Below are positions 1 through 9,720 of a DNA stretch of 64,000 bases, piece after piece. The notes beneath the pieces were generated by a model. It was not told the DNA's origin, made no database searches, and saw nothing but the letters and a program-made list of their open reading frames with translations. The stretch spans positions 496,001 to 560,000 of the forward strand of contig NZ_JACJUV010000008.1 in the NCBI RefSeq assembly GCF_014218805.1. Direction: 5' to 3'. Within the stretch, counting starts at the first letter, position 1. Each line of letters starts with the position of its first letter. The DNA is from Teredinibacter franksiae. Lineage in GTDB: Bacteria; Pseudomonadota; Gammaproteobacteria; Pseudomonadales; Cellvibrionaceae. A program made the position numbers and the translations under genes.

Positions 1-598
1 TGCAGTCTACCGCCTTACATAACGTTTCAATATCTTCTTGAGCCCACTGTTGATTGGCATCCAGCCTCAGTTGCCCGGTAAATTCACTACCTGCTAATAC
101 CGTATTAATACGTTCAATATCGTTTCGCAGTGTATCGCGGCCAACTTTCATTTTGACTACAGGTGCGTTTGGGATTTTGTCTTCGTTTAATACCAACGGG
201 CATATCTTTACACGGGGCCACGACTTAATGCTTACGTCTACGTCTACGTCTACCTCTAAACCTATGGCTGGCTCAGCCAACTGCGATAGCGAATAAGAGA
301 CACTCGGGCATAGGTCGGTGCTACTGACTCTAATAGCACGCAGTAATTCACCAATAGATAACGACGGTTTACGGGCAAAAATCGCCTGCAACTGCGCAAT
401 GCAGTTTTGTATTGTTTCACGACTAAAACCCGGTAAAGGTGATACCTCTATCCACCGCTGGGTTTCCGGCAATAAAAAATTTAGCAACAATAGCTGACGC
501 GTTTTCACAACGGTTTTCGACATTTGAACCGGATGCGCCATTGGAATGGCGTATTCAAATAACTGCACCCGATAAATATCATCGCTGTGGCCCGGCAT
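1..598 (-). CDS. menC: o-succinylbenzoate synthase MenC (partial, C-terminus outside window)
   Basis: The first 199 residues of an enolase-superfamily enzyme that dehydrates SHCHC to o-succinylbenzoate in menaquinone synthesis. The frame is open from an ATG six bases after the menB stop to the window edge. Visible motifs are the catalytic KxK pair in VVKMKVGR and the metal-ligand strand LRLDANQQW near the cut end, both in the order expected for MenC. The position as last gene of menFDHBC supports the call. A hexanucleotide repeat encodes an unusual VDVDVDV stretch. The C-terminal part of the barrel, including the remaining metal ligands and second lysine, lies outside the window. Confidence 0.88.
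   Translation of the reverse strand, partial: MPGHSDDIYRVQLFEYAIPMAHPVQMSKTVVKTRQLLLLNFLLPETQRWIEVSPLPGFSRETIQNCIAQLQAIFARKPSLSIGELLRAIRVSSTDLCPSVSYSLSQLAEPAIGLEVDVDVDVSIKSWPRVKICPLVLNEDKIPNAPVVKMKVGRDTLRNDIERINTVLAGSEFTGQLRLDANQQWAQEDIETLCKAVDC
233..256. repeat. Hexanucleotide microrepeat inside menC
   Basis: Three exact copies of TACGTC followed by one TACCTC. In the coding (minus) strand it reads as alternating Val-Asp codons. Such a run is prone to slippage in units of two codons, which would keep the frame. Confidence 0.8.
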
Positions 599-603
599 TA
601 CAA

Positions 604-1455
604 CTATGACTGCCGCTTAAACTTTGAGAAATCGGGTTTGCGCTTTTCTAGGTAGGCATTGCGACCTTCTTGGCCCTCCTCGGTCATGTAGAAAAGCATG
701 GTAGCGTTACCGGCCAGTTCTTGAATACCGGCCTGACCGTCGTAACCCGCATTAAAGGCTGATTTAAGTACCCTAAGTGCAATAGGCGATTGCTGCAGCA
801 TTTCGCTTGCCCACTGTACGGTTTCTACTTCCAGCTTTTCGAGTGGAACAACGGTATTCACCAAGCCCATTTCCAGCGCTTGCTTTGCATCGTATTGACG
901 GCACATAAACCAAATTTCCTTGGCTTTCTTTGGGCCGATTATGCTCGCCATGTAGCTTGCACCAAAACCGCCATCAAACGAACCCACTTTTGGCCCGGTT
1001 TGGCCAAAACGGGCATTTTCGGCGGCTATGGTAATATCGCACACCAAGTGTAATACGTGGCCCCCGCCTATGGCATAACCAGCCACCATAGCGATTACCG
1101 GTTTGGGTATAGAACGAATTTCTTTTTGTAAATCGAGCACGTTTAAATGGTGCGCACCGCTATCATCCTGATAACCGGAATCGCCACGCACGCGTTGGTC
1201 GCCACCGGAACAAAACGCTAGATCACCCTGCCCGGTTAAAATGATTACGCCAACGTTTTCATCGAAACGCGCGTCAGACAATGCCGCACGCATCTCCATA
1301 ATGGTTTGTGGTCGAAAGGCGTTGCGAACTTCCGGGCGATTAAGGGTGATTTTGGCTATGCCCTGCGCCTTTTGGTACACAATATCGGTATAGCTATTTG
1401 CACTATCCTGCCAGTCTAGTGCAGGTTCTATGCTGCTTTTCGACGGATCTGTCAT
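604..1455 (-). CDS. menB: 1,4-dihydroxy-2-naphthoyl-CoA synthase MenB
   Basis: Crotonase-fold enzyme that cyclises o-succinylbenzoyl-CoA to DHNA-CoA in menaquinone synthesis. The 283-residue length matches the family (about 285 in E. coli). Visible signatures are the oxyanion-hole segment [18 protein letters not shown] near residue 81, the GGGH segment of the second oxyanion loop, and the MenB-specific [12 protein letters not shown] stretch. It begins two bases after the menH stop and is followed by menC, so it is translated from the men operon. The N-terminus is about 20 residues longer than the crotonase core, which is normal for MenB. Confidence 0.95.
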   Translation of the reverse strand: MTDPSKSSIEPALDWQDSANSYTDIVYQKAQGIAKITLNRPEVRNAFRPQTIMEMRAALSDARFDENVGVIILTGQGDLAFCSGGDQRVRGDSGYQDDSGAHHLNVLDLQKEIRSIPKPVIAMVAGYAIGGGHVLHLVCDITIAAENARFGQTGPKVGSFDGGFGASYMASIIGPKKAKEIWFMCRQYDAKQALEMGLVNTVVPLEKLEVETVQWASEMLQQSPIALRVLKSAFNAGYDGQAGIQELAGNATMLFYMTEEGQEGRNAYLEKRKPDFSKFKRQS

Positions 1456-1457
1456 TA

Positions 1458-2216
1458 TTATTTAACCTTTTTCATCAATACGGATGTTATCTGTTTTGCC
1501 AACCATACTGGCTGTTCAAAATGAATATTATGACCTGCGTTTTCGGCTGGTCTGAACGCTACACCGGTAAGCGATTGTCCAATTGCCGAAAATTTTATAT
1601 CTTTATCGCCTGCGAAAAAAGTTACGGGTAACGCAAGCTCTTTAAGTACAGCCCTAAAATTAGGCTGCCGACCAAGGCTAAAAGCCATAAGCTGTTTAGC
1701 CAATAGCCCGCCAGACAGCGTGCGCTTGGCTATAATTAAGGCGTCAATTTGCGCTGTCGTCAAATGACTAAATACTGGCTGCTGGTACCACGCCTGTAAA
1801 ACCTCGTTTATTGGGCCCCCATCATTCAATTCAACTAATGGAGAAAAACGTGCAGCCCAAGCTTTGTCTTGCGCTAATCTCTGCTGCTTTTCAGCTTCCG
1901 TTTTTAACCCCGGGTTAGCACTTTCTAGTATTAAACTGTATAAGGCACCCGGTTCTTCTACCTGTAAATATTCGGCGGCCGCCATTGCCAGCCGACCACC
2001 AAGCGAATAGCCATATAAATGGAATTTAGCGGGGAGCGCAGGTCTTTGTTGTGCAAACCAGCGGTGTACGAGCACGCGAAAATCTAGCTGAGTGTCATCC
2101 ACGCGCGGCAAATCTAATACGGTGCAAGCAACCTGCGCGGGTAATGCCTTTTGCAAGGCATCGAAGTCTGAAGCTTTTCCCATAAAGCCGGGCATCAGCA
2201 CCAAATTTAAGCTCAT
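1458..2216 (-). CDS. menH: 2-succinyl-6-hydroxy-2,4-cyclohexadiene-1-carboxylate synthase MenH
   Basis: Alpha/beta hydrolase of about 252 residues that eliminates pyruvate from SEPHCHC to give SHCHC. The nucleophile elbow GYSLGG (Ser) and the C-terminal [10 protein letters not shown] (His) are present, and the oxyanion segment is [14 protein letters not shown] near the start. The chosen ATG overlaps the menD stop as ATGA, a typical translational-coupling arrangement. A longer reading frame upstream lies inside menD and shows no family similarity. Overall similarity to alpha/beta hydrolases is generic, so the specific name rests partly on its place between menD and menB. Confidence 0.9.
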   Translation of the reverse strand: MSLNLVLMPGFMGKASDFDALQKALPAQVACTVLDLPRVDDTQLDFRVLVHRWFAQQRPALPAKFHLYGYSLGGRLAMAAAEYLQVEEPGALYSLILESANPGLKTEAEKQQRLAQDKAWAARFSPLVELNDGGPINEVLQAWYQQPVFSHLTTAQIDALIIAKRTLSGGLLAKQLMAFSLGRQPNFRAVLKELALPVTFFAGDKDIKFSAIGQSLTGVAFRPAENAGHNIHFEQPVWLAKQITSVLMKKVK

Positions 2217-3925
2217 AAGGGTTCGGAAAGCCGCTGTACTAAGTGCTTCAGTGGCTCTGCACCGCCCAAGAGGCGGCACTCCAATACACTGCTATTAGCG
2301 CTGTTTAGCCACGCCGTGCATTGCCCCTGAAATTCTTCGGTTGTATGCACCGCTCGGTATTCAAGGCTAAATTGCGCGCACGCATGGGAGAATTCTAAAC
2401 CATGGGGCATAGCAAATAATGCGTTAAACCCTTCCTGTTGCGCGGCGGCCAGGGTGGCGAAAATTTGGCCGCCATCGTTATTCAACACTAAGAGCTTTAC
2501 CGGTAGCGGGCTTTTGCTGAGCAAAGACAAACTGTTTATATCGTGTAACAACGAGGTGTCACCAATAACCGCAACAACATAATCAAACTGCCCATGTGCC
2601 AGCGCTGCCGCAGTGGCGAGCAGGCCATCAATGCCGCTGGCTCCGCGATTGGCGTATACCAATATCTGTGCTTTTGTTTGGGTACTATAGCTATCGAGCA
2701 TACGAATGCTCAAGCTGTTGCCCGGCATTAAAGCCACCCGCCCTTCTATGCTGGCCATCACCTGTTGGCATACCACCGCTTCGTGCCATTGGCCCTTTAG
2801 GTATGCGCTAATACGTTTGCCAAGTGCCTCACTGCTGCCTAGCAACTGTTGTAGCACTGGGCTGACTAATCTGTCCCCAGGCAGGTACTTAACAAATTCA
2901 GAATAGTTAACGTGGTATTGCGTGGATTTACCCGAGGGGTCGAGTTTTTGGTTATTTTGATCCAGTAAAAAATAATTTTCCGCCGCGTCGGGCAGCCATC
3001 GATTAATACGTTTACTAACAATACGGCCGCCCAATTGCAGTATTCGGTTAGGCTTTACCTCGGCGGGCTTCAATAGCAGCAGGTCGGCGTGGGCAATTAC
3101 ATTGGGCAACGCGCCGAATCGAAACTGGCTACCAATGTCGGCGAATATTGGGCATTTTAATGTCCGTAACCAAGGGCCCAGAATGTCAGCCTCGCCCGGA
3201 GACAAAGCACCGAGCACCACTATGGTTGAGGCAGAAGCACTCAATTCAAACGACTGGAGAAAAGCGCGAAGCCCCTGTACTTGCGCTGTTTTTTGTACCG
3301 TTTTTTGACCTGTAGCTTGTACTGAATGTTGCGCTTGTTCTAACGCAACGCTAGCCACCGGTATTGGTTGCGCTAAACCTGACAAGTAATCTTCGGGCTG
3401 TTGATACAGCGGTTCATCAAACTGACAATTGAGCTGCGCAGGGCCGCGAGTTCCACCCAGCTCAGCTAACATCGCAACCTGCCCACGCCACGCCTGCGGG
3501 TTTGTTGGGCGCGTTAAATTAACACTAAAATTGGCGTTGATACCAAACAGATCTTTTTGTTGAATAGCCTGGTTGGCACCGCAACCCAACAGGCTGTCGG
3601 GCCTGTCGGCAGACATCACCCACAACGGCTGGCAGGTTTGCCAAGCTTCTACTACCGCAGGGTATACATTCGCCACGGCGGTGCCCGAAGTGGCAATAAC
3701 AACAACAGGAGCATCACCTACACGCACTAAACCAAGTGCAAAAAAACCTAGCCCGCGCTCGTCATAATGGGTGTGTAAACGAATATCGGGGAAATACGTT
3801 TTTGCATGGAAGCAAGCAATAGCCAACGGCGCACTGCGGCTGCCTGGGGCGATACAAAATTCTCGCACTCCTTGCTCATAACAATAACGGATAAGCCCGC
3901 CGGCCCAACTTGCATTAGTGTGCAT
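2213..3925 (-). CDS. menD: SEPHCHC synthase MenD (ThDP-dependent)
   Basis: Thiamine-diphosphate enzyme that adds the 2-oxoglutarate-derived succinyl semialdehyde unit to isochorismate, the first committed menaquinone step. From the chosen ATG the protein has 570 residues, close to the E. coli enzyme. The N-terminal domain shows FCIAPGSRSAPLA; the C-terminal ThDP/Mg segment is visible in AVIGDTSLLHDINSL and LNNDGGQIF, with ANRGASGIDG before it. The start overlaps the last 11 bases of menF; an earlier in-frame start would add 36 residues lying wholly inside menF and is unlikely. The stop overlaps menH. Confidence 0.94.
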   Translation of the reverse strand: MHTNASWAGGLIRYCYEQGVREFCIAPGSRSAPLAIACFHAKTYFPDIRLHTHYDERGLGFFALGLVRVGDAPVVVIATSGTAVANVYPAVVEAWQTCQPLWVMSADRPDSLLGCGANQAIQQKDLFGINANFSVNLTRPTNPQAWRGQVAMLAELGGTRGPAQLNCQFDEPLYQQPEDYLSGLAQPIPVASVALEQAQHSVQATGQKTVQKTAQVQGLRAFLQSFELSASASTIVVLGALSPGEADILGPWLRTLKCPIFADIGSQFRFGALPNVIAHADLLLLKPAEVKPNRILQLGGRIVSKRINRWLPDAAENYFLLDQNNQKLDPSGKSTQYHVNYSEFVKYLPGDRLVSPVLQQLLGSSEALGKRISAYLKGQWHEAVVCQQVMASIEGRVALMPGNSLSIRMLDSYSTQTKAQILVYANRGASGIDGLLATAAALAHGQFDYVVAVIGDTSLLHDINSLSLLSKSPLPVKLLVLNNDGGQIFATLAAAQQEGFNALFAMPHGLEFSHACAQFSLEYRAVHTTEEFQGQCTAWLNSANSSVLECRLLGGAEPLKHLVQRLSEPL

Positions 3926-5312
3926 TGTAATCAATAGCCAACGCGTTGTTGCCAATGGCCTGTAGCATAGCCTCCAACTTACTCTCCAGTTCGTGCCATT
4001 CTTGTTCAGCAATAGAACCGGCCACAATACCAACGCCGGAGTACAACCACAGCCGCTCGTTGTCTACTAATGCGGAACGAATAGCCACACTGAGCTCACA
4101 ATACTTGTCGCCCAAAATACCGACACTGCCGCTGTACCAGCCTCGGCAGAGTTGCTCTATCTCGTTGATAAACGCTTGTGCACGATGGCTTGGATAACCG
4201 CAGATGGCCGGCGTGGGGTGTAGGCACCGGTACAAATCGCTATTGGCCGTGGTAGCACTCACGGTTGCACTTAGTGGCTGACAACGGTGTTGAATGCGGT
4301 TTAGCTTTAAAATTTTAACCGGTTCACTATCTTCTAAATGCGCCGTTACCGGCTCTAGGCTTTCTTTTATGGCCTTGGCAACCAGCTTGTGCTCATGAGT
4401 TAATTTCGGGTCTTCGCGCAATATGCGCTCTAGCGCTTTGTCTTCGGTTTCGGTGGCACCCCGCCTTACCGTTCCCGCCAAGGCTTCTGTTTCCACGGCG
4501 TTTTCTTTTCGGCTCAGTAGCCGTTCGGGGCTACAACCTATAAAACATTTACTGTCTGTTTCCACGGCGAAGGTATAACACTCGGGGTTTGCGGCTTCCA
4601 GCGCGGCCAAAATAAGCATAGGGTTTGGAATGTTCGACAATTCAAGTGCCACTTCCCTTGCCAGCACTACTTTCTGTAAGTCTCCATTTTTAATTTGAGC
4701 CAGCGCTTCTTCTACCTGTTGCTGCCAAAGCTCTGCACCAACACTATTGCGCCGCGACTCTATTCTCACCGGCTGTAGTTCGGGCATTTCGGTATAGGCT
4801 AGTTGCCGGCAGTAGCTGTGAATGGATAACTGTTGTTCTTGCCACTGCGCAAACGATTCAGCGTAAAGGTTGAAGGCAATATAAAAGAGTCCACGCTGTT
4901 GGCGAATCTCAATCAACGGTAATACAAAGCGCGCCCCAGGAAATTCTCGCCATTGGTAGGCTCCCGAGCGGCCACTAAAAGAACAACCGCCTACCCAGTA
5001 GGCCTCGCTCCCCTTCACAACCTGCTCTGCTTGAGCAAATAAAGCCGGTATTGTTGCCGGAGCAGTGGCTTTCAGCTCCAACGCAGCACCAATACCGGCC
5101 AACGCGAGCGATTGATCACGCAGCGAGAAATAGCACCGATTACCTGAGGGTAAGCATGATAACCATTGGAGGATATCCTGCGTTTCAACGCGCACCTGCA
5201 CCCTCGCCAACTTTTTACCCGCGTACCGACACAGTGCCAGCTGACGTAATAGCGTATCCAACCCTGCCGCCAGGGTAGATGCCGTATAAGTAATGGGTAT
5301 GGAGGTGCTCAT
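3915..5312 (-). CDS. menF: Isochorismate synthase MenF
   Basis: Chorismate-utilising enzyme of 465 residues converting chorismate to isochorismate at the head of the men operon. The conserved C-terminal catalytic domain shows KVVLAREV (about 214-221), CFIGCSPERL (about 256-265), TEALAGTVRRG, HPTPAICGYP and WYSGSVG. The first half is the variable N-terminal domain. An AAGGA element lies about 12 bases upstream of the ATG. It could in principle serve a siderophore route, but the direct coupling to menD makes menaquinone the clear role. No other chorismate enzyme is near. Confidence 0.92.
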   Translation of the reverse strand: MSTSIPITYTASTLAAGLDTLLRQLALCRYAGKKLARVQVRVETQDILQWLSCLPSGNRCYFSLRDQSLALAGIGAALELKATAPATIPALFAQAEQVVKGSEAYWVGGCSFSGRSGAYQWREFPGARFVLPLIEIRQQRGLFYIAFNLYAESFAQWQEQQLSIHSYCRQLAYTEMPELQPVRIESRRNSVGAELWQQQVEEALAQIKNGDLQKVVLAREVALELSNIPNPMLILAALEAANPECYTFAVETDSKCFIGCSPERLLSRKENAVETEALAGTVRRGATETEDKALERILREDPKLTHEHKLVAKAIKESLEPVTAHLEDSEPVKILKLNRIQHRCQPLSATVSATTANSDLYRCLHPTPAICGYPSHRAQAFINEIEQLCRGWYSGSVGILGDKYCELSVAIRSALVDNERLWLYSGVGIVAGSIAEQEWHELESKLEAMLQAIGNNALAIDYNAH

Positions 5313-5405
5313 GCCAACGACGGTTCCTTAATCATTCCGGGGAAATCCCTGGAGAGTTCCTTGATATTTATTAGTCTACGCTGGCCGCAGAATTTGAAGC
5401 TGACA

Positions 5406-5534
5406 TTAGTCAAACTTATGGGGAATGCCTAGCCGCCACTTGTAGCTTATACCCCTGTAGGCCAGATAACCCGCGCTAATAGATACTAGTACACCCAACA
5501 TTACAGCATAAATTTGAGTGATAGTAGTGAACAC
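5406..5534 (-). CDS. Possible 42-residue single-span membrane peptide
   Basis: A short frame with a GTG start in the gap between the esterase-like gene and menF. The peptide has one continuous hydrophobic stretch (IYAVMLGVLVSISAGYLAY) followed by a basic tail, as in small inner-membrane proteins. There is no convincing ribosome-binding site, and hydrophobic frames arise by chance, so this is weakly supported. No family is recognised. Confidence 0.25.
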   Translation of the reverse strand: MFTTITQIYAVMLGVLVSISAGYLAYRGISYKWRLGIPHKFD

Positions 5535-5570
5535 TCACAAAACACGTTCAGAGTTTTGACGCCAATTCGC

Positions 5571-7988
5571 TTACTGCAAGATATTGCCTAGATTTATCAA
5601 CTGTGTTTCGCCACTGTTGTTATTTACTCCATCGTTGTCGTTAATGATGTACACATCACCATTGGCCATAACCGCCGCACCCTCGATTTTTTCGAGTATT
5701 AGGCCACCCGTTCTTGCCAGATCAGTCATTAAGTCACGTACACGTGTTTTACTGAGGGTAATACCGTCTATGTAGGCGGAAAGGTTAATCACGTAGAGCC
5801 GTTTGAGCGCCGCATCAGGCCCGCTCTGATTATCTCGCTCAACCACCAAAAACTTACCCTCCCCCATCGAACTGATATCCCCTAGGCCAACCCAGCCACC
5901 GTTTTGAGATTCCGGCACATCCAGTGGGTAGTAAACAAATGCCCATTGATTAAGGGCGATATCGTAAATACCAATGCGGGGGTTGGTCTCTCCCCGCCAG
6001 GCGCGCTGAAAAGCCACATACAATTTGCCGTTGTATTCAGCAACACCTTCAAAGCCGAAATTAACTTGTAACTTATTAACGGATTTAGGCAAGCCAATTA
6101 CATTTTCGATAACACCGCTCGCATGGGTTTTAAAAATAACATTGCGCGATTTTATGGGATAATTCTCGGCGTCTGCTTTTGTACCTGCGCCCTCGGAGGC
6201 TACCCAGAAACCGCCATCAGACGCTTTTGCAATTCCTTCTGCATCAATGTTTACAGACTTGTCAGTGTTAATCATCTGCGCAAGATCAACCTCGTCAAAC
6301 TTGCCCGCCTTTTCAGTTTTACTGGAGGTGCGTATACCGGCAAACACGTTGTCGCTGTCTGTTAGCGTTGTTTCCGCCACCAACACCGCAGGCTTACGAC
6401 TTACGTCGAGGGTATAAATGCGATTGGAGCCGAAGTAACCGTCTTCAATTGCGTAGAGAATTTGGCTATTCGCAGGGTCGGCCGACAAACCCGATATTGC
6501 CCCCCAGGGAATCGCCGTACCGTCAAGTCGTTGCGCAGACTGAACTGTTGGGTATGCGGCTGGGCGCGAACTGTAGGCGTATAGATTAACAACAGACCGA
6601 ATTTTATCTGGCCGACTGTCTACTTCGCTGGCAACAACTAGCAGGTTACGCGAAGGAATGGCCAAACCACCTTCTGGGCCCACAGCAGCCGGTAACACCT
6701 GTTTAAATACGGGTTTCTTTGGGTTACTTACATCGTACACAAACACCAAGCTGGAACGCTCGGCGTTTACAAATAGGTACGGGGTTTCGTCAAATACACC
6801 TAGCTCTACATTTTCTGGCTCATTACCTTTATTTCCAGAGCGGTCGTCGGGGTAGTGGCCATATTGCACCGCCATGTGATCCAGCGTAGAGCCGGAATCC
6901 CACACCACATCTCCGGCTGTATTAAAAATGGTAAACCCGCGGCTACCGCCATCCATATCACCTTCATTTGCGGTGGCGAAGTACTCGGTATTAATCCAAC
7001 TAACGCCGTCTGGCTCTCGAAGAATTTTAGCCTTGGCGTTTGTCTGGCGGATAAACGCAGGAGCTTCTTCTTGGGTATCTATTGATTGTAAGTTAGCAAC
7101 CCCGGCGGAAAAATTATTAACAACACTGCCATCCGATAAATCTACCAAAAAAATATGGTTATTTTCCTGCAACGTTACCACGGCAATGTTGTTGACATTA
7201 ATATCAACATATTCTGGCTCCGGATCGCTGGGGTACAAACCGCTAAACCCGGTAACATCGACTTCACGAAGGCGCCAGCGTGCGGGGTCTGGTTCGGCGA
7301 TGTCAACAATAACCAAACTACCACCAGGTGTTTGAGGTAACCCGCCCAATTCGCCACCGCCTATTACCTCACACTGCTGGCTGGCAATGTATTCATCGGC
7401 ATAGACCGCTCCTACGTACTTACCCTTTGTGCAGAGCATGTCGTTGCGTTCGTTCTCAATGGCTATTAGCGCATATTGACCATCGGGGCTAATGGCAATT
7501 GAATCCGGCTGGCCGCCTAGACCGAGTGAGCGTATGTGCGCCTGGCTGTTAATATCCACCACCACCAACTCGCCATCCGCATGTTCATAATCAAGCGAAG
7601 TATTGACCGCTACCAGTGCATACGCCCCCTTTACCGCTACAGACGTTGGCTCGCCAGAAAGCTCAAACGTACCTATACCCTTTGGGTTTTCAGGGTTGGA
7701 GATATCGATAAAGCCCAATTGCTCGGCTGGGCTATTGGTATACACCAGGGTATCACCCTCAACAGAAACCGCTAAAATTTCGGCCGAAGTCGGCTCTTCG
7801 GTGTTACAGCTACTACCCACCTGACCACATACCGGAAAGCTGGCAATACGATTAAAGCTCTGGGTGCTAGCCTTTACTTCTGCCGCTTTCGGTTCGTTCG
7901 TAACAACCGGGGCCTCCGTTTCTTCACACCCGGTAATACCCAATGCGGCCGAAATAACAGCCAATTTTAATAAACCCGTTTTACGCAT
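5571..7988 (-). CDS. Lipoprotein with beta-propeller repeats and esterase-like phytase domain
   Basis: An 805-residue envelope protein. The N-terminus has a lipoprotein signal with lipobox ITGC, so it is probably membrane-anchored after export. The first half contains beta-propeller-type repeats such as LGGQPDSIAISPDGQYALIA and FVYDVSNPKKP, as in choice-of-anchor/LVIVD proteins. The second half (roughly from residue 480) resembles the esterase-like-activity-of-phytase domain (GLSADPANSQILYAIEDGYF, DAEGIAKASDGGFWVASEG, NFGFEGVAEYNGKLYVAF). The substrate cannot be deduced; a phosphoesterase role is inferred from the family. It is transcribed toward the men operon but separated by about 260 bases. 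Confidence 0.75.
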   Translation of the reverse strand: MRKTGLLKLAVISAALGITGCEETEAPVVTNEPKAAEVKASTQSFNRIASFPVCGQVGSSCNTEEPTSAEILAVSVEGDTLVYTNSPAEQLGFIDISNPENPKGIGTFELSGEPTSVAVKGAYALVAVNTSLDYEHADGELVVVDINSQAHIRSLGLGGQPDSIAISPDGQYALIAIENERNDMLCTKGKYVGAVYADEYIASQQCEVIGGGELGGLPQTPGGSLVIVDIAEPDPARWRLREVDVTGFSGLYPSDPEPEYVDINVNNIAVVTLQENNHIFLVDLSDGSVVNNFSAGVANLQSIDTQEEAPAFIRQTNAKAKILREPDGVSWINTEYFATANEGDMDGGSRGFTIFNTAGDVVWDSGSTLDHMAVQYGHYPDDRSGNKGNEPENVELGVFDETPYLFVNAERSSLVFVYDVSNPKKPVFKQVLPAAVGPEGGLAIPSRNLLVVASEVDSRPDKIRSVVNLYAYSSRPAAYPTVQSAQRLDGTAIPWGAISGLSADPANSQILYAIEDGYFGSNRIYTLDVSRKPAVLVAETTLTDSDNVFAGIRTSSKTEKAGKFDEVDLAQMINTDKSVNIDAEGIAKASDGGFWVASEGAGTKADAENYPIKSRNVIFKTHASGVIENVIGLPKSVNKLQVNFGFEGVAEYNGKLYVAFQRAWRGETNPRIGIYDIALNQWAFVYYPLDVPESQNGGWVGLGDISSMGEGKFLVVERDNQSGPDAALKRLYVINLSAYIDGITLSKTRVRDLMTDLARTGGLILEKIEGAAVMANGDVYIINDNDGVNNNSGETQLINLGNILQ

Positions 7989-8144
7989 AGCCCATAACTC
8001 ATTATTTTATTGTCGTTTTTGGTGTAATTGTGCCACGCAAAGGGTTGTAATAAAGCAACATTTTACCTGAACACCACAATTTAAAAGCCTATAAACCTGT
8101 ACATAGCTATACTGTATACACCCTATTAGCACTCAATTTTTAGT

Positions 8145-9479
8145 ATGAAACTCTCGCGCCCCATTCTGTTAGCCTTGCTGCTGGCCTTACTATTTACCTT
8201 TCTATTTGCCTTTTTATTCGCCACGCTATGCCGCACCGCAAATGTTGGTGCACCATCCACACTGTATGTAGATAACGGACACATTTATACCGCGCAAGGT
8301 GAAAGGTTTGTGATGCGTGGCTTTAATGAGATGTTTGTTTGGTCTGAAGATGTTCGCGGTGAAAAACTACTCCCCGAAATTGCCCAGTCTGGCGCTAACA
8401 CTGTGCGCTTGGTATGGAGCCTTCGACACCCAAAAAACCAAGACCTTATCGCGTTAATTGAAAACACCATTGCCCACAAAATGGTCGCCGTACCAGAGTG
8501 CCACGATGCCACGGGTAAATGGGGTAAGGCCCTGCAGCAATGCGTTGACTTCTGGTTGCAGCCTTCGTTGTTAACCGTTGTGGAAAATAATAAAAAATGG
8601 ACAATTGTTAACATCGCCAACGAAGCTGGCTCCCACGACGTTACCGACAAAATGTTTGTGCAAACCTACAAAGCGGCCATCAGTAAACTTCGTCGCTACG
8701 GCTACACCGTGCCCATAATGATAGACGCCTCCCAGTGGGGGCAAAATGTCAGTCAACTGCTACGGACTGGGCCCGCCCTGCTCGCCCACGACCCACAGCA
8801 TAACCTCATTTTTTCTACTCACTCCTACTGGCCCGCGAAGCAAAGCATGGCCAACTACGCAAAAGCGGCCGTGGATGCAAAAAAACTGGGCCTCACCATG
8901 ATTATTGGTGAAGGCCCATCGGTTACGCGCACGGGTCAGTGTGATAACCCCACACCGCTGCCTTACCTTGAAGGCATGAAGCTGCTACAGGAACACAACA
9001 CCGGCTGGTTGAATTGGTCTTGGGGGGGCAGAAAGAATGGTGACTGCGATAACTTCCTCTATTTTGATATCACTCAGGGCGGCCGTTTTGGTCATTGGTC
9101 GCACACCCCTGGCGCTAATATTGTCGCCCTTAGCCCCTACAGTATTGCCAAAACGTCAATTCGCCCCGCGTCATTTTATGAAGACGGTAAAGTGAAAGTT
9201 TCGGGTATATACCTGCACATAAACACCACACAACTCAGCGTTGGTGAAAGCGCCCGTTACGAGGTTATTGTTACACCGGTAAATGCCCACCACAAACATT
9301 TTTCTATTGCGCTCTCTGGCGATAAAAATGCTATTGCCATCGATAAAGCCAAGGGTTCTCTTAGCGCATTGAGACAAGGCGCCGTAACCTTAACGGCCAC
9401 CACCCAAGACGGAAGTTTTAGCTGGTCGCAAAAACTTATTATTACCGACCAGCTTGAAAAAGGCCGACCCAGCAACTAA
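8145..9479 (+). CDS. Secreted/anchored GH5-family glycoside hydrolase with Ig-like C-terminus
   Basis: A 444-residue protein with a strongly hydrophobic N-terminal segment (residues 7-28) that is a signal or membrane anchor. The TIM-barrel domain resembles mannanase-type GH5 enzymes: FVMRGFNEMF near residue 56, SGANTVRLVW, the proposed acid/base Glu160 in IVNIANEAG and the proposed nucleophile Glu256 in TMIIGEGPS. Residues from about 350 onward resemble a bacterial Ig-like (BIG2) domain (LSVGESARYEVIVTPVNA, GAVTLTATT). No carbohydrate-binding module is seen. It probably cleaves beta-mannan or a related beta-glycan outside the cytoplasm; the subfamily assignment is inference. Confidence 0.82.
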   Translation: MKLSRPILLALLLALLFTFLFAFLFATLCRTANVGAPSTLYVDNGHIYTAQGERFVMRGFNEMFVWSEDVRGEKLLPEIAQSGANTVRLVWSLRHPKNQDLIALIENTIAHKMVAVPECHDATGKWGKALQQCVDFWLQPSLLTVVENNKKWTIVNIANEAGSHDVTDKMFVQTYKAAISKLRRYGYTVPIMIDASQWGQNVSQLLRTGPALLAHDPQHNLIFSTHSYWPAKQSMANYAKAAVDAKKLGLTMIIGEGPSVTRTGQCDNPTPLPYLEGMKLLQEHNTGWLNWSWGGRKNGDCDNFLYFDITQGGRFGHWSHTPGANIVALSPYSIAKTSIRPASFYEDGKVKVSGIYLHINTTQLSVGESARYEVIVTPVNAHHKHFSIALSGDKNAIAIDKAKGSLSALRQGAVTLTATTQDGSFSWSQKLIITDQLEKGRPSN

Positions 9480-9588
9480 AACGGACTTTTTAATTCCGCT
9501 AAAGCACTGGCCTAAATCACCGACCTGAATCACTGCCGCTCTTCGACGGAAAATCCGTTTACCGTACCCCGGTTATGCGCAGCCAAAA

Positions 9589-9620
9589 ATGAAAGATGAA
9601 AAAAGAAAAGAAAGAAAAAA
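9589..9620 (+). other. Purine-only tract
   Basis: An A/G-rich run downstream of the GH5 gene, interrupted by a single T. It lies in a 240-base gap between convergent genes in which no terminator hairpin with a T-tract was found. Confidence 0.4.
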
Positions 9621-9720
9621 TGTATCATCAACACACAACTAGAATGTGCGATACCAACAGGTGTGTTTCGCTGTGTGAAGCGCTTGTAGAGAAAGATTCA
9701 AAACAGTTTCAATGATGCTT

